A DNA stretch of 64,000 nt, taken from Streptomyces lucensis JCM 4490. Its GTDB lineage: Bacteria > Actinomycetota > Actinomycetes > Streptomycetales > Streptomycetaceae. This document shows, one piece after another, positions 1 to 8,800 of the stretch. Within the stretch, counting starts at the first letter, position 1. The number at the start of each line of letters is the position of its first letter. The stretch spans positions 371,658-435,657 of the forward strand of contig NZ_BMUE01000005.1 in the NCBI RefSeq assembly GCF_014650035.1, in the 5' to 3' direction. A program made the position numbers and the translations under genes. A model generated the notes under the pieces. The model was not told where the DNA came from. It made no database searches and was given only the letters and a program-made list of their open reading frames with translations.

Positions 1-117
1 CCCGCGCTCGGCATCCAGCCGGGCCTCGCCAAGCAGCGCGCCATCGCCGACGCGCGGGCCCTCAGGGCACTCGTGGACGCCCGCTCGACGGCCGACCGGA
101 CGCCGGATCAGGGCTGA
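1..117 (+). CDS. 3' end of an unidentified gene
   Basis: Frame 1 is open from the window edge and stops with TGA at 115-117, giving the last 38 residues of a protein. The visible tail is Ala/Arg-rich and ends RSTADRTPDQG. It has good Streptomyces codon usage but no motif that I can name. By synteny it could be the end of a small membrane PH-domain protein that often follows hisG in Streptomyces, but that is a guess. About 200 bp separate it from the next gene. Confidence 0.5.
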   Translation, partial: PALGIQPGLAKQRAIADARALRALVDARSTADRTPDQG

Positions 118-321
118 CTCGGGGCCGCCCACCCTGCCCGTGCGGCCCTGTCTTGATTAATCTGGTGGTGGAGGCCGTTCCGCCGCGCCTCCACCCCTGC
201 GTGCCACCCCTGGTGCACAGGGGTTCCTGCTACCCGAGGAGTGACTCCCTCCAGCGATGGACGGATCGTCCTGTAGTACCTGCGCCGCCCCTGCCCGGCA
301 CCACGGGAAGGCGGTGGCAGC

Positions 322-1656
322 GTGACCATCCCCCTGCTGCTCCTCGGAGCGGCGTTCCTGCTGATTCTCGCCAACGGCTTCTTCGTGGCGGCCGAGTTCG
401 GACTGGTGACGGTCGAGCGGCCGGACGCCGAGAAGGCCGCCGCCGACGGTGACCGGCGTGCCAGTACGGTCGTGGAGGCGCTGAAGGAACTGTCCTTCCA
501 GCTCTCCGGCACCCAGCTCGGCATCACCATCACCTCCCTGGTCGTCGGCATGCTCGCCGAACCGGCCCTGGCCGGGCTGCTGCACGGCCCGTTCGCCGCG
601 CTCGGCCTCCCGGCGGGCGCCGTCTCCGGTGTCGCCGTGGTCGTCGGCATGCTGCTGGCCTCCGCGATCCAGATGGTGATCGGCGAACTCGTGCCCAAGA
701 ACTGGGCGGTGTCCAAGCCCTTGCAGGTCGCGCGTTTCGTCGCGGGCCCGCAGGCCCGCTTCTCCCGCCTGTTCCGGCCGGTGATCGCCGCGCTCAACAC
801 GGTCGCCAACCGGCTGGTCCGCGCCCTCGGCGTCGAGCCCGCCGAGGAACTGGCCTCCGCCCGCACCCCGGGCGAACTGGTGTCCCTGGCCCGGCACTCC
901 GCGCAGGCCGGCGCTCTGGAGCAGGACACGGCCGACCTGTTCGTCCGCACCCTGTCCCTGGGCGAGCTGACCGCCCAGCACGTCATGACCCCCCGCGTGA
1001 AGGTGAGCGCGCTGCAGGACTCGGCCACCGCCGAGGACGTCGTCAACCTCACCCGGGCCACCGGCCTGTCCCGCTTCCCCGTCTACCGGGAGAAGATCGA
1101 CGAGGTCGTCGGGATGGCCCACCTCAAGGACGCGCTGGCGGTCCCCGCGGCCGACCGGCTGCGCACCCCCGTCGGACGCATCGCCCGCAAGGCCCTCCTC
1201 GTCCCCGAGACCCTGCCCGTCCAGCCGCTCCTCGCCCGGCTGCGCAGCGAGCAGCCCATCGCCGTCGTCGTCGACGAGTACGGCGGCACGGCCGGCGTGG
1301 TCACCCTGGAGGACATCGTCGAGGAGCTCGTCGGCGAGGTCCGCGACGAGCACGACGCCAAGGACATGCCCGAGCTGGCCGTCGCCCCGCCCGAGGACGG
1401 CAGGCCCGCCTGGGACGTCGACGGCAGCTGCCGGATCGACGTCCTGCAGCGCATAGGCCTGGCCGTGCCCGAGGGGCCGTACGAGACCGTCGCCGGCCTC
1501 GTCGCCGACCTGCTCGGCCGCATCCCGGCCCCTGGCGACCGCGCCGAACTGCCCGGCTGGCGGCTCGCGGTCCGCCAGGTGGGCCACTACCGCGCCGAAC
1601 GCGTCCGCCTGGTGCGCACGGCCGCGGTGGCAGGCGTCATGGAGGCCGCCCGATGA
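322..1656 (+). CDS. CNNM/HlyC-type membrane protein with CBS pair and CorC domain
   Basis: This 444-residue protein belongs to the 'hemolysin family' of CNNM/CorC-like membrane proteins, associated with divalent cation (Mg/Co) export or resistance. The first 200 residues form a DUF21 transmembrane domain, with hydrophobic segments at the start (LILANGFFVAAEFGL) and the conserved IGELVPKNWA. A CBS pair follows (HVMTPRVKVSAL, then PIAVVVDEYGGTAGVVTLED), and the C-terminus is a CorC_HlyC domain with the typical VDGSCRID. The start is GTG; no strong SD is visible. The stop overlaps the next start as ATGA, so the two paralogues are translationally coupled. Function beyond family is inferred. Confidence 0.9.
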   Translation: MTIPLLLLGAAFLLILANGFFVAAEFGLVTVERPDAEKAAADGDRRASTVVEALKELSFQLSGTQLGITITSLVVGMLAEPALAGLLHGPFAALGLPAGAVSGVAVVVGMLLASAIQMVIGELVPKNWAVSKPLQVARFVAGPQARFSRLFRPVIAALNTVANRLVRALGVEPAEELASARTPGELVSLARHSAQAGALEQDTADLFVRTLSLGELTAQHVMTPRVKVSALQDSATAEDVVNLTRATGLSRFPVYREKIDEVVGMAHLKDALAVPAADRLRTPVGRIARKALLVPETLPVQPLLARLRSEQPIAVVVDEYGGTAGVVTLEDIVEELVGEVRDEHDAKDMPELAVAPPEDGRPAWDVDGSCRIDVLQRIGLAVPEGPYETVAGLVADLLGRIPAPGDRAELPGWRLAVRQVGHYRAERVRLVRTAAVAGVMEAAR

Positions 1657-2741
1657 GCGTCCTCCAACTCGCCTTCGCCGGCCTCCTCGTGCTGGCGAAC
1701 GGCTTCTTCGTCGGCGCCGAGTTCGCACTGGTCTCGGTGCGCCGCAGCCAGATCGAACCGCTCGGCACCGCGCGGGCCCGCCAGGTGCTGTACGGCCTGG
1801 AGCGGCTTCCGCAGATGATGGCCGCCGCGCAGTTCGGCATCACCGTGTGCTCCCTGACGCTCGGCGCGGTCGCCGAGCCGACGGTGGCCCACCTGCTGGA
1901 ACCGGTGTTCGAGGCGATCCACCTCCCGCACGGGGTGATCCACCCGCTCGGGTACGTGATCGCGCTGGCGGCCGTGGTCTTCTTCCACCTCGTGATCGGC
2001 GAGATGGTGCCGAAGAACCTCGCCATGGCGGCCCCCGAGAAGGCGGCGCTGTGGCTGAGCCCCGGCCTGGTCTACTTCGCCCGCCTCTGCAAGCCGATCA
2101 CCGTGGCCCTCGGCGCCTGCGCCCAGGCGATCCTGCGGCTCTTCCGGGTCGAGCCGAGGGACGAGGTGGAGGCGGTGGTCACCAGCGAGCAGCTGAACCG
2201 CCTGCTGGAGGACTCCGGGCAGGCGGGCCTCCTCGGCCCCGAGGAGCGGGAGCGGCTGGAGGACGCGCTGGAACTGGGCTCCCGCCCCGTGACGGACGTC
2301 CTGCTGCGGCGGGAGTCGCTGGTCACGGTGGCCCCGTCGGTCACGCCGGGCGAGATCGTCGCCCTGACCGCTCGCACGGGCTACTCCCGCTTCCCGGTGG
2401 CGGCGGCGGACAAGGGCCCGTTCATGGGATACGTCCATGTGAAGGACGTCCTCGACCTGGAGGACTCCGACCGCGCCGTCCCCCAGCACGTCTGGCGCCC
2501 GATGACGACCCTGCGCTCCGAGCTGCCGCTCGACGACGCCCTATCGGTGATGCGCCGGGCGGCCACGCACCTGGCCCAGGTCGCGGACGCCTCCGGCAGG
2601 GTGCTCGGCCTGGTCGCCCTGGAGGACGCCCTGGAACTCCTGGTGGGCGAGGTCAGGGACCCGGCCCACCGGCACCTGCCGGACGTGCGGCTGGCGGAGC
2701 CGAGGGTGAGCGGGGAACCGGAGGAGGCCCTGGCCACCTGA
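1653..2741 (+). CDS. Second CNNM/HlyC-type membrane protein, lacking the CorC domain
   Basis: This is a 362-residue paralogue of the gene before it. It shares the N-terminal DUF21 membrane domain (LVLANGFFVGAEFALVSVRR, IGEMVPKNLAMA) and the CBS pair (TGYSRFPV, VLGLVALEDALELLVGEV). It ends about 25 residues after the CBS region, so the C-terminal CorC_HlyC domain of its neighbour is missing. The ATG overlaps the upstream TGA. The two proteins probably act as a heteromeric pair in the membrane; this is inferred from coupling and from the many actinobacterial genomes with this pair. Confidence 0.9.
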   Translation: MSVLQLAFAGLLVLANGFFVGAEFALVSVRRSQIEPLGTARARQVLYGLERLPQMMAAAQFGITVCSLTLGAVAEPTVAHLLEPVFEAIHLPHGVIHPLGYVIALAAVVFFHLVIGEMVPKNLAMAAPEKAALWLSPGLVYFARLCKPITVALGACAQAILRLFRVEPRDEVEAVVTSEQLNRLLEDSGQAGLLGPEERERLEDALELGSRPVTDVLLRRESLVTVAPSVTPGEIVALTARTGYSRFPVAAADKGPFMGYVHVKDVLDLEDSDRAVPQHVWRPMTTLRSELPLDDALSVMRRAATHLAQVADASGRVLGLVALEDALELLVGEVRDPAHRHLPDVRLAEPRVSGEPEEALAT

Positions 2742-2778
2742 CCGGTGCGGTGGCGGGGGCCCGCGCCCCGGACGGACC

Positions 2779-2820
2779 CTGGGGTCTTTCTTTCGGATCA
2801 GGCCGAACGAAAGACCCTAG
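2779..2820. terminator. Bidirectional terminator between convergent genes
   Basis: GGGTCTTTC (2782-2790) pairs perfectly with GAAAGACCC (2809-2817) across an 18-nt loop. It sits between two convergent genes, and its right arm ends in the stop codon of the minus-strand AAA ATPase, so it can serve both. Confidence 0.75.
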
Positions 2821-4682
2821 AGGGCCGACGGGTCCTGCGGTCCCCGCCCCGACAGCACCTCGCCGTACGCCTGCATCAGGTCCGGCAACCGCAGCGTCGC
2901 GAGGTCGTCGCGGGACAGTTCACCCGGGTACGCCGACAACCGCAGGTCCCGGTACGCACAGCTCTTCTCGTACAGGGTGCGCAGCAAGCGCCCGTTGCCG
3001 AGCTCGTCGATCCACCCCTGGTCGACCACGTGCCCGGCGATGGAGCGCAGCTCCTCCAGCGCCTCGTCGTCCCACAGGTCCCCGTTCTCGGCGGCGAGCA
3101 CCTTGCCGATCTCGGTGAGCTCCGACGGACGGTAGGAGGGGAAGTCCACCCGCGTGGTGAAACGGGAGGAGAGCCCGGGGTTGGCGGCGAGCAGCCTGTC
3201 CATGCCCTCCGGATAGCCGGCCAGGATCACCACCAGGTGGTCCCGGTTGTCCTCGGCCCGCTTCAGCAGCACCTGCAGTGCCTCGTCGCCGTACGCGTCC
3301 CCCTTGCCGTACCCCGAGTTGGACAGCGAGTACGCCTCGTCCACGAACAGCACCCCGCCGATCGCGGAGTCGATCAGCTCGTTGGCCTTCACGGCCGTCT
3401 GGCCGAGGTACTCGCCGACCAGATCCGCCCGCTGGGCCTCCACCAGGTGGTCCCCGCCGAGCAGACCCAGCGCGTAGAACACCCGCCCGAGGATCCGCGC
3501 GACCGTGGTCTTCCCGGTCCCGGACGGCCCGGAGAACACGAAGTGCCGCTTCGGCGGCTGCACCGGCAGTCCCTGCCCGGTCCGCAGCCGGGCCATGTTC
3601 AGCTGCGCGGACAACGCCTTGACCTGGCGCTTGACCGGTTCGAGTCCCACCATGCGCTCAAGTTCGGCGAGCGCCTCCTCCAGCAGCGCCGCATCGGTCG
3701 GCCCGGCGGGGACCGGTGACGGGGACGAGGCGGGCCCGGTCTTCACGCGCACCACCGGATCCGTCACCGACGGCAGGGGCCCGGTCGGCAGATCCGGCTC
3801 CGGCAGCCGCAGGTCGCGGCTCTCGGCACCGAAGAGCGGATCCAGGCCGTCCGGCCCGTCCAGGGCGTCCTGCCCGAGACCGGTCAGCGAGATCGCGGCG
3901 AGGTCGGCGGCGTCGTAGCCGTCGCCCTCGGCGATCGCCGCGAGCCGCGCCGAGGTGTCCATGAAGGCAGGGTCGACCCGGTGCACCGCGCGGTACAGGG
4001 GGAGTGCGGCCGCCGATCGGCCGGTCCCCTCGTGGGCGCGCGCCAGCCAGTACCGCAGCTCCTTGCGCTGCGGCTGCTCGCTGCGGCAGCGCATCAGCGC
4101 CGCCGAGAGCATCGGCTCCGCCTGCCCGTACATCTCCATCCGGACCCGGGCCATGCCGCCGAACAGGCCCGCCTCGATGCCGAGCAGGGGATCGTCCAGG
4201 AGCGGATCGGTGTGCCGGACCAGCTGGTCCCAGTCCTTGACCAGATAGGCACGGCAGGCGTGCAGGAAGCGGACCTGCGGGTCGGTGTCCACCGGCGGCA
4301 GGCCCGCGAGCGCACGGTCCAGCTCCGGCACGTGCCGCCCGTCCAGCCAGTGGGAGGCGTGCGCGAGCAGCAGGTCGCGCGGGCTCTCCAGCACCGGCTG
4401 CACCCACCAGCCCAGCCAGTACCAGGAGTTGAGGGTGCGGCGGTGCCGGGCGCGCTGTTCCCCGAAGCGCTCGCGGTGCCGGAACATGCGCAGCAGCGCG
4501 GTCGTCGTGTCGACCCGCAACGCGTGCAGTCCGAGCCAGGCGTCCGCCATGCCCGGGTCCATCCGCACGGCGGTGCGGAACTCCTCCTCGGCCTGCGGAT
4601 AGGCGCCCATGGTGCAGGCGTCCACGCCCCGCAGCCAGGCGAGGTCGGCCGGGGCCTCGGGGCCCTGCGTGCCGAAGTCCAT
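2817..4682 (-). CDS. CbxX/EccA-like AAA+ ATPase with helical N-terminal domain
   Basis: This 621-residue protein has a TPR-like helical N-terminal half (about 1-280, e.g. YPQAEEEFRTAVRMDPG), a Pro-rich linker (about 290-335) and a C-terminal CbxX/CfqX AAA+ domain. Walker A is GPSGTGKT (385-392) and Walker B is VLFVDEA (444-450). Sensor and arginine-finger regions follow (VVILAGYPEGM, NPGLSSRF). The same architecture and length occur in EccA, the cytosolic ATPase of type VII secretion, and in SpoVK-like proteins. The ATG at 4682 was chosen because a G-rich SD (GGGGGGA) lies 4 nt upstream; longer forms have no support. No type VII secretion genes are adjacent, so the partner is unknown. Confidence 0.85.
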   Translation of the reverse strand: MDFGTQGPEAPADLAWLRGVDACTMGAYPQAEEEFRTAVRMDPGMADAWLGLHALRVDTTTALLRMFRHRERFGEQRARHRRTLNSWYWLGWWVQPVLESPRDLLLAHASHWLDGRHVPELDRALAGLPPVDTDPQVRFLHACRAYLVKDWDQLVRHTDPLLDDPLLGIEAGLFGGMARVRMEMYGQAEPMLSAALMRCRSEQPQRKELRYWLARAHEGTGRSAAALPLYRAVHRVDPAFMDTSARLAAIAEGDGYDAADLAAISLTGLGQDALDGPDGLDPLFGAESRDLRLPEPDLPTGPLPSVTDPVVRVKTGPASSPSPVPAGPTDAALLEEALAELERMVGLEPVKRQVKALSAQLNMARLRTGQGLPVQPPKRHFVFSGPSGTGKTTVARILGRVFYALGLLGGDHLVEAQRADLVGEYLGQTAVKANELIDSAIGGVLFVDEAYSLSNSGYGKGDAYGDEALQVLLKRAEDNRDHLVVILAGYPEGMDRLLAANPGLSSRFTTRVDFPSYRPSELTEIGKVLAAENGDLWDDEALEELRSIAGHVVDQGWIDELGNGRLLRTLYEKSCAYRDLRLSAYPGELSRDDLATLRLPDLMQAYGEVLSGRGPQDPSAL

Positions 4683-4959
4683 CACGTCCCCCCACAGACC
4701 GTGCCCCCGTGGTTCACCGCCGGGCGGGTCGCCCGACGGCCGCCGCGGTCGAACCGCTGTGCCGCGGACCGGAGTTGCAGGTGCGAGGCAGCCCCTCGAA
4801 GGTCGCACCGAAGGCATCGTACCCGCGGGGCCGCCGCCTGCCGAAGGGTGCCGCGCAGGCCGTTCGACGAGGTGGGAGCAGACGGGGCGCACGCGATGTC
4901 GTGACCGTGGGTGATCGGATCGGCGGGCGAGGGGCCCTGCAAAACGGTCCAGGGCAAGA

Positions 4960-4997
4960 CGAAGCCCCCGATCACGGGGGAACAACCGGGGGCTTCG
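4960..4997. terminator. Compound hairpin with two alternative stems
   Basis: The 431-bp stretch 4683-5113 has no gene. It holds this element: CGAAGCCCCCG (4960-4970) pairs with CGGGGGCTTCG (4987-4997), while the same left arm can instead use CCCCCG (4965-4970) with CGGGGG (4975-4980). The two stems exclude each other. The most likely role is transcription termination below the uridine-kinase-like gene, or attenuation ahead of the AAA ATPase. No reading frame with coding character is seen here. Confidence 0.55.
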
Positions 4998-5076
4998 CGA
5001 ATGCGGGCGGCTCCGAATGGCCGCACAATCAGAACGTAAGACCTGTACGGGCCCCGGGTCAAGCGTAGTTGAGGCA

Positions 5077-5098
5077 CTCGGGGGAAGTCGCCCCCGAG
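5077..5098 (-). terminator. Hairpin terminator below the kinase-like gene
   Basis: CTCGGGGG (5077-5084) and CCCCCGAG (5091-5098) form a perfect 8-bp stem with a 6-nt loop. It lies 15 nt downstream of the end of the minus-strand uridine-kinase-like gene, where an intrinsic terminator is expected. Confidence 0.65.
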
Positions 5099-5113
5099 CC
5101 GATCTTCACGACT

Positions 5114-5734
5114 TCACCACATCGCTGCCGGGTCGTCACTCTCAGTAGTGCCCCGGTCGGGTCCGGGGTGCGCCCCGGGCCCCGGCAGCACCTTGTACCC
5201 CACCGGTGTCTGCAGTACCAGCAGATGTGCGTGGGGGCGCGAGGGGTCCGCGGCGAAGTGCGCGCGCTCCGCCTCCACCCAGCCGTCCCAGAACGCGTGC
5301 TGCTCCGCGCCGTCCCGACCGCGGCCGCGCGCCCAGGAGTCCTCGGGGGGCAACTCCATCCACAGCAGCCGTGCCAGATACGGCCGCAGCGCGCGACGGC
5401 CGGCCCCGACACCCTCGATCAGCACCACGGGCCCGGCGGGCAGCGGGCACGGCGCGCCGAACGTGCGGGCGCGCCAGTCGTAAGGCGTGTAGAGCGCGTC
5501 CTCGCCCCTGGCCAGGGGGTGGACCACCTGGGTCATGAGGCGGTCGGTCCAGGCGAACAGCCGGTCGTGGCTGGCGATGTCGTCGAGATGCAGCACCGGC
5601 GCCCCGCCCAGCGCGGCGGCCAGCCGTCCGGCGAAGGTGGACTTCCCGGAGCCGGCGTGCCCGTCCACGCCGATCAGCCGGACCGGCCCCAGGGAGGGCG
5701 GAAGCCGGCGCAGCCGGTCGGCGAGGTCCTGAAT
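5114..5734 (-). CDS. Uridine/phosphoribulokinase-like P-loop protein, non-canonical start
   Basis: A P-loop NTPase of the uridine kinase family. Near the N-terminus it carries VRLIGVDG followed by GHAGSGKSTFA (Walker A), then LHLDDI (catalytic Asp region) and YTPYDW. Substrate specificity cannot be read from the sequence. The first ordinary start codon (GTG at 5668) begins inside the P-loop strand and would remove the first beta strand. The frame continues upstream with coding character to a TAG near 5784, but contains no ATG, GTG or TTG there. I place the start at ATT (5732-5734), with a weak GGGA 6 nt upstream; CTG at 5713 is the alternative. The gene stands alone on this strand. Confidence 0.7.
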   Translation of the reverse strand: MQDLADRLRRLPPSLGPVRLIGVDGHAGSGKSTFAGRLAAALGGAPVLHLDDIASHDRLFAWTDRLMTQVVHPLARGEDALYTPYDWRARTFGAPCPLPAGPVVLIEGVGAGRRALRPYLARLLWMELPPEDSWARGRGRDGAEQHAFWDGWVEAERAHFAADPSRPHAHLLVLQTPVGYKVLPGPGAHPGPDRGTTESDDPAAMW

Positions 5735-5988
5735 GGCGATTCCCGAGGTGTGGTGCGGTGGGGTGCGTTTTCCGGAAACAGTCTAGTGGCGGCACCGGGC
5801 GGCGGGGCGACCGTCCGAGCCGGCACGGAAGACAGTCGCATTTTGAACCAATGGTCGGCGGCCGGCCGGAAGGGCGGATAAACAATCACAATCGCCTGAC
5901 CGATATGTCGAATTCGGCGTTCCGGGTGTGCTCGCTGCTGAGTAAGGTGCCTCCTGCGCAACGTGATGCGCCGAACGGGGACGGACGG

Positions 5989-6951
5989 GTGGACATGGCC
6001 GCGGAGTTATTCGAAGGGCACTATGTATGGCATCCGGCGGCCGACGACCGTGTCCTGGCAAGCGTTTGCACGGACGTGCGCGCCGGGCGTTATCGATACG
6101 CCTTCGAGTCACTCGCCGAGACGCGCTCCGACTTCGCCCTGCGCGCCCACCGCTCGCTGGTGCTCGCCTCCGAGGCGGCCGGCACCGATCTGGTCGAGCG
6201 CTGGCTGTCCGAGGAGCCGACGCCCGAGGCCGCGCTGATGTGGGCCCGGGTCGCCGTGCAGCGCGCGCTGCGGGCCGCCGACGCCCGCGACGACCACGCC
6301 GAGGTACTGGAGCGGATCGCGCTGACCGCCTGCGACCGGGCCGCCGCACTGGCCCCCGGGGACCCGACGCCCTGGGTCGCCAGGCTGGCCATGGCCCGGC
6401 TGCACCGGCTGCGCGACCCGGCTCCGCACGGGCTGCTCACCGCGCCGCCGGGCCCATGGCGGCTGTTCGCGCACATCCTGTCCCTGGACCCGTGGAACCG
6501 CGAGGCCCACCACCGTTTCCTGTCCTGCTTCTTCACGCGCCACGGCGGCTCGGTCAACTCGGCCTGGGACGTGGCCGCCTTCCTCAGCCAGCGGGCCCCC
6601 GCCGACTCCGCCCTGCGGCTGCTGCCGCTGGTGGCCCTGGTGGAGAGCTACAACCCCACCCAGCTGCTCGCCGACCGCGTCTGGGAGGAGCCCCAGTGGC
6701 GCTCCACCGCGTTGGCGATCTACCACAACTGGCTTCCCACGGTGACCGGTTACCGCTTCACCCCGGTGCTCGACCTGGCCTACCTCGCGCACGCGCTGGT
6801 CATGGCCCAGCGCGAGTTCGAGGCCCGGGCGGTGTTCACGGCGATGGGCCCGTACGCCTCGCGCATGCCGTGGAGCGCCTTCGGCGACCCCGCCGAGCAG
6901 CTCTCCCGGGCCCGCCGCGCCTGCGGACTGGCCGTCCCGGGACCCGTCTGA
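5989..6951 (+). CDS. Conserved hypothetical helical-repeat protein
   Basis: A 320-residue soluble protein made of short amphipathic helices in the style of tetratricopeptide or similar repeats (e.g. YRYAFESLAETRSDFALRAHRSLVLASEA, split here only by family style). It contains Trp/Arg-rich stretches such as PTPWVARLAMARLHRLRD. No catalytic motif is visible and I do not recognise a named family beyond resemblance to Streptomyces DUF4034-type proteins. GTG 5989 was chosen for its upstream GGGGAC; ATG 5995 and ATG 5905 are possible. It ends 44 bp before an APC permease gene, probably in the same transcript. Confidence 0.65.
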   Translation: MDMAAELFEGHYVWHPAADDRVLASVCTDVRAGRYRYAFESLAETRSDFALRAHRSLVLASEAAGTDLVERWLSEEPTPEAALMWARVAVQRALRAADARDDHAEVLERIALTACDRAAALAPGDPTPWVARLAMARLHRLRDPAPHGLLTAPPGPWRLFAHILSLDPWNREAHHRFLSCFFTRHGGSVNSAWDVAAFLSQRAPADSALRLLPLVALVESYNPTQLLADRVWEEPQWRSTALAIYHNWLPTVTGYRFTPVLDLAYLAHALVMAQREFEARAVFTAMGPYASRMPWSAFGDPAEQLSRARRACGLAVPGPV

Positions 6952-6995
6952 ACCTGCTCCTCCCCCCACCCTTCCACGGAGAGAAAGGCCGATCT

Positions 6996-8537
6996 GTGTC
7001 GGAACGGACATCGACCCCACGGGCCAGGGCCCGGGCGGGCGAAGACCCGGTCGCGCTCGACGACGACGCCACCCTGCACGCGATGGGATATCCGCGGAAA
7101 CTCACCCGGCGCTTCAAGGCGTTCGACAATTTCGCGATCTCCTTCACCATCATCAATATCCTCTCGGGCATTTTCTCGTCCTTCGGATTCGGGATGAACG
7201 CGGGCGGCCCGAGAATTCTCGTGTTCGGCTGGATCGGCGTCTCCGTGATGGTGCTGCTGATCGGCGCGGCGATGGCGGAAGTCGCCTCCGCCTATCCGAC
7301 GAGCGGTGCCCTCTATTTCTCCGCCGGTAAACTCGCCAAACGGCACAAGGGCGCCTGGTCCTGGTACACGGGCTGGCTGAACTTCGTGGGCCAGATCGGC
7401 GGCACCGCCGCCACCGGCTACGCGGCGGCCACCTTCATCCAGGCGTTCGTCCAGCTGCAACGGCCCTCCTACCAGCCGACCGTGCACCAGACGGTGCTGA
7501 TCACGGCGTTGATCATCGTGCTGCAGGGACTGGCCAACACCTACACCGTCCAGCTCGTCGCCGTACTGAACCGCATTTCCGTGTGGTGGCTGCTGATCGG
7601 ACTCGTCGTGATCGTCTCTGCACTCATAGTGATGCCCGATCACCATCAGCCGACGTCCTTCGTGACGCATTTCGAGAACAACACCGGCTTCACGAACGGG
7701 CTTTACGGCGGCATGCTCGGCCTGCTCGTCACGAGCTGGACCTTCACCGGCTTCGACGGCAGCTTCCACATGTCCGAGGAAACGGTAGGCGCGACGGTCA
7801 ACGCACCGAAGGGGATCACCCGCGCCATCGGCTATTCCGCGATCACCGGCCTCATCCTGATGCTGGCGCTGGTGTACAGCATCAGCGACTACGCCAAGGT
7901 GGCCGGTGCGGGGACACCGCCCGTCCAGATCCTCATCGACGGCCTCGGGCTCGGCACCGCCAAGGTGATGCTCCTCATCGTCATCGGCGCGATGCTCTTC
8001 TGCGGCCTCGCCAACCTCACCAGCAACACCCGGCAGATCTTCGCCTTCTCCCGGGACGGCGCCATGCCCGGCTCCCGCTGGTGGCACTCCGTCTCGCTGC
8101 GCACCCGTACCCCGGTGAAGGCGGTGTGGCTCGCAGTGGGCTGCTCGCTGGCCCTCGTGGTGCCCGGCTGGTGGTCGCACACGGCCTTCACCGCCATCGT
8201 CAGCGTCAACGTGGTCGGGCTCTTCCTCGCCTACGCCGTGCCGATCTTCCTGCGGCTCCGGCTCGGCGACGCGTTCCAGCCCGGCCCCTGGCACCTGGGC
8301 CGCTGGGGCCGGCCGATCGGCTGGCTCGCGGTGACCTGGATCCTGCTCAGCAGCGCCCTGTTCATGCTGCCGCAGGCCTCGCCGATCACCGTCGACTCCT
8401 TCAACTACGCGCCGATCGCACTCGCCGTCGTGCTGTTCGTCGCCACGGTTTGGTGGTTCGCCACGGCCCGCCGCCGCTTCCAGGGACCGGTCAGCTACGG
8501 CCGCCCGGACGAGGTCGCCGCGATGGACCTCGTCTGA
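6996..8537 (+). CDS. APC-superfamily amino acid permease
   Basis: A 513-residue integral membrane transporter with about 12 hydrophobic segments. The consensus amino acid permease signature is at the first helix (FDNFAISFTIINILSG), followed by AYPTSGALYFSAGKLA and SWTFTGFDGSFHMSEET. It resembles the GABA/choline-type permeases of actinobacteria; the substrate is not readable. The GTG start has a good SD (GGAGAGAAAG) 8-9 nt upstream; the 34-residue N-terminal tail is cytoplasmic and Arg/Asp-rich. It is likely co-transcribed with the preceding helical-repeat gene. Confidence 0.88.
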   Translation: MSERTSTPRARARAGEDPVALDDDATLHAMGYPRKLTRRFKAFDNFAISFTIINILSGIFSSFGFGMNAGGPRILVFGWIGVSVMVLLIGAAMAEVASAYPTSGALYFSAGKLAKRHKGAWSWYTGWLNFVGQIGGTAATGYAAATFIQAFVQLQRPSYQPTVHQTVLITALIIVLQGLANTYTVQLVAVLNRISVWWLLIGLVVIVSALIVMPDHHQPTSFVTHFENNTGFTNGLYGGMLGLLVTSWTFTGFDGSFHMSEETVGATVNAPKGITRAIGYSAITGLILMLALVYSISDYAKVAGAGTPPVQILIDGLGLGTAKVMLLIVIGAMLFCGLANLTSNTRQIFAFSRDGAMPGSRWWHSVSLRTRTPVKAVWLAVGCSLALVVPGWWSHTAFTAIVSVNVVGLFLAYAVPIFLRLRLGDAFQPGPWHLGRWGRPIGWLAVTWILLSSALFMLPQASPITVDSFNYAPIALAVVLFVATVWWFATARRRFQGPVSYGRPDEVAAMDLV

Positions 8538-8603
8538 ACCACCGGCCCCCATGGGGCACTGCGGACCGGCACTCCCGGCACCGCGCCCCCCGGCGGTCCG
8601 TCC

Positions 8604-8640
8604 GGCCCCGGCGCACGGCAGCCCCGTCCGCGCCGGGGCC
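8604..8640 (+). terminator. Hairpin terminator after the permease
   Basis: GGCCCCGGCGC (8604-8614) pairs perfectly with GCGCCGGGGCC (8630-8640), an 11-bp GC stem with a 15-nt loop, 67 bp below the permease stop. Confidence 0.65.
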
Positions 8641-8800
8641 CTCGCGCGCCCGGGGGAAACCCCTTTCAGTGGACGGGACCAATATTCGTGGGGCGGCACG
8701 CGCCGAAGTGCTGGCAGGGGCATGCCGCCTGATTCATAGTTGGCGCACGAACGTGCACCGGACCAGCCCCGTCTCGGACACCTTGGGGGTACGCGCGCCC

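Noticed and set aside
4683..5113. tRNA or 6C RNA in the gap
   Set aside because: No T-loop or anticodon arm was found, and the C-rich hairpins do not show the two C-loops that define 6C RNA.
5758..5988. N-terminal extension of the helical-repeat protein to 5758
   Set aside because: The stretch overlaps the divergent gene's upstream region, has poor coding character and contains AT-rich promoter-like sequence; GTG 5989 fits better.
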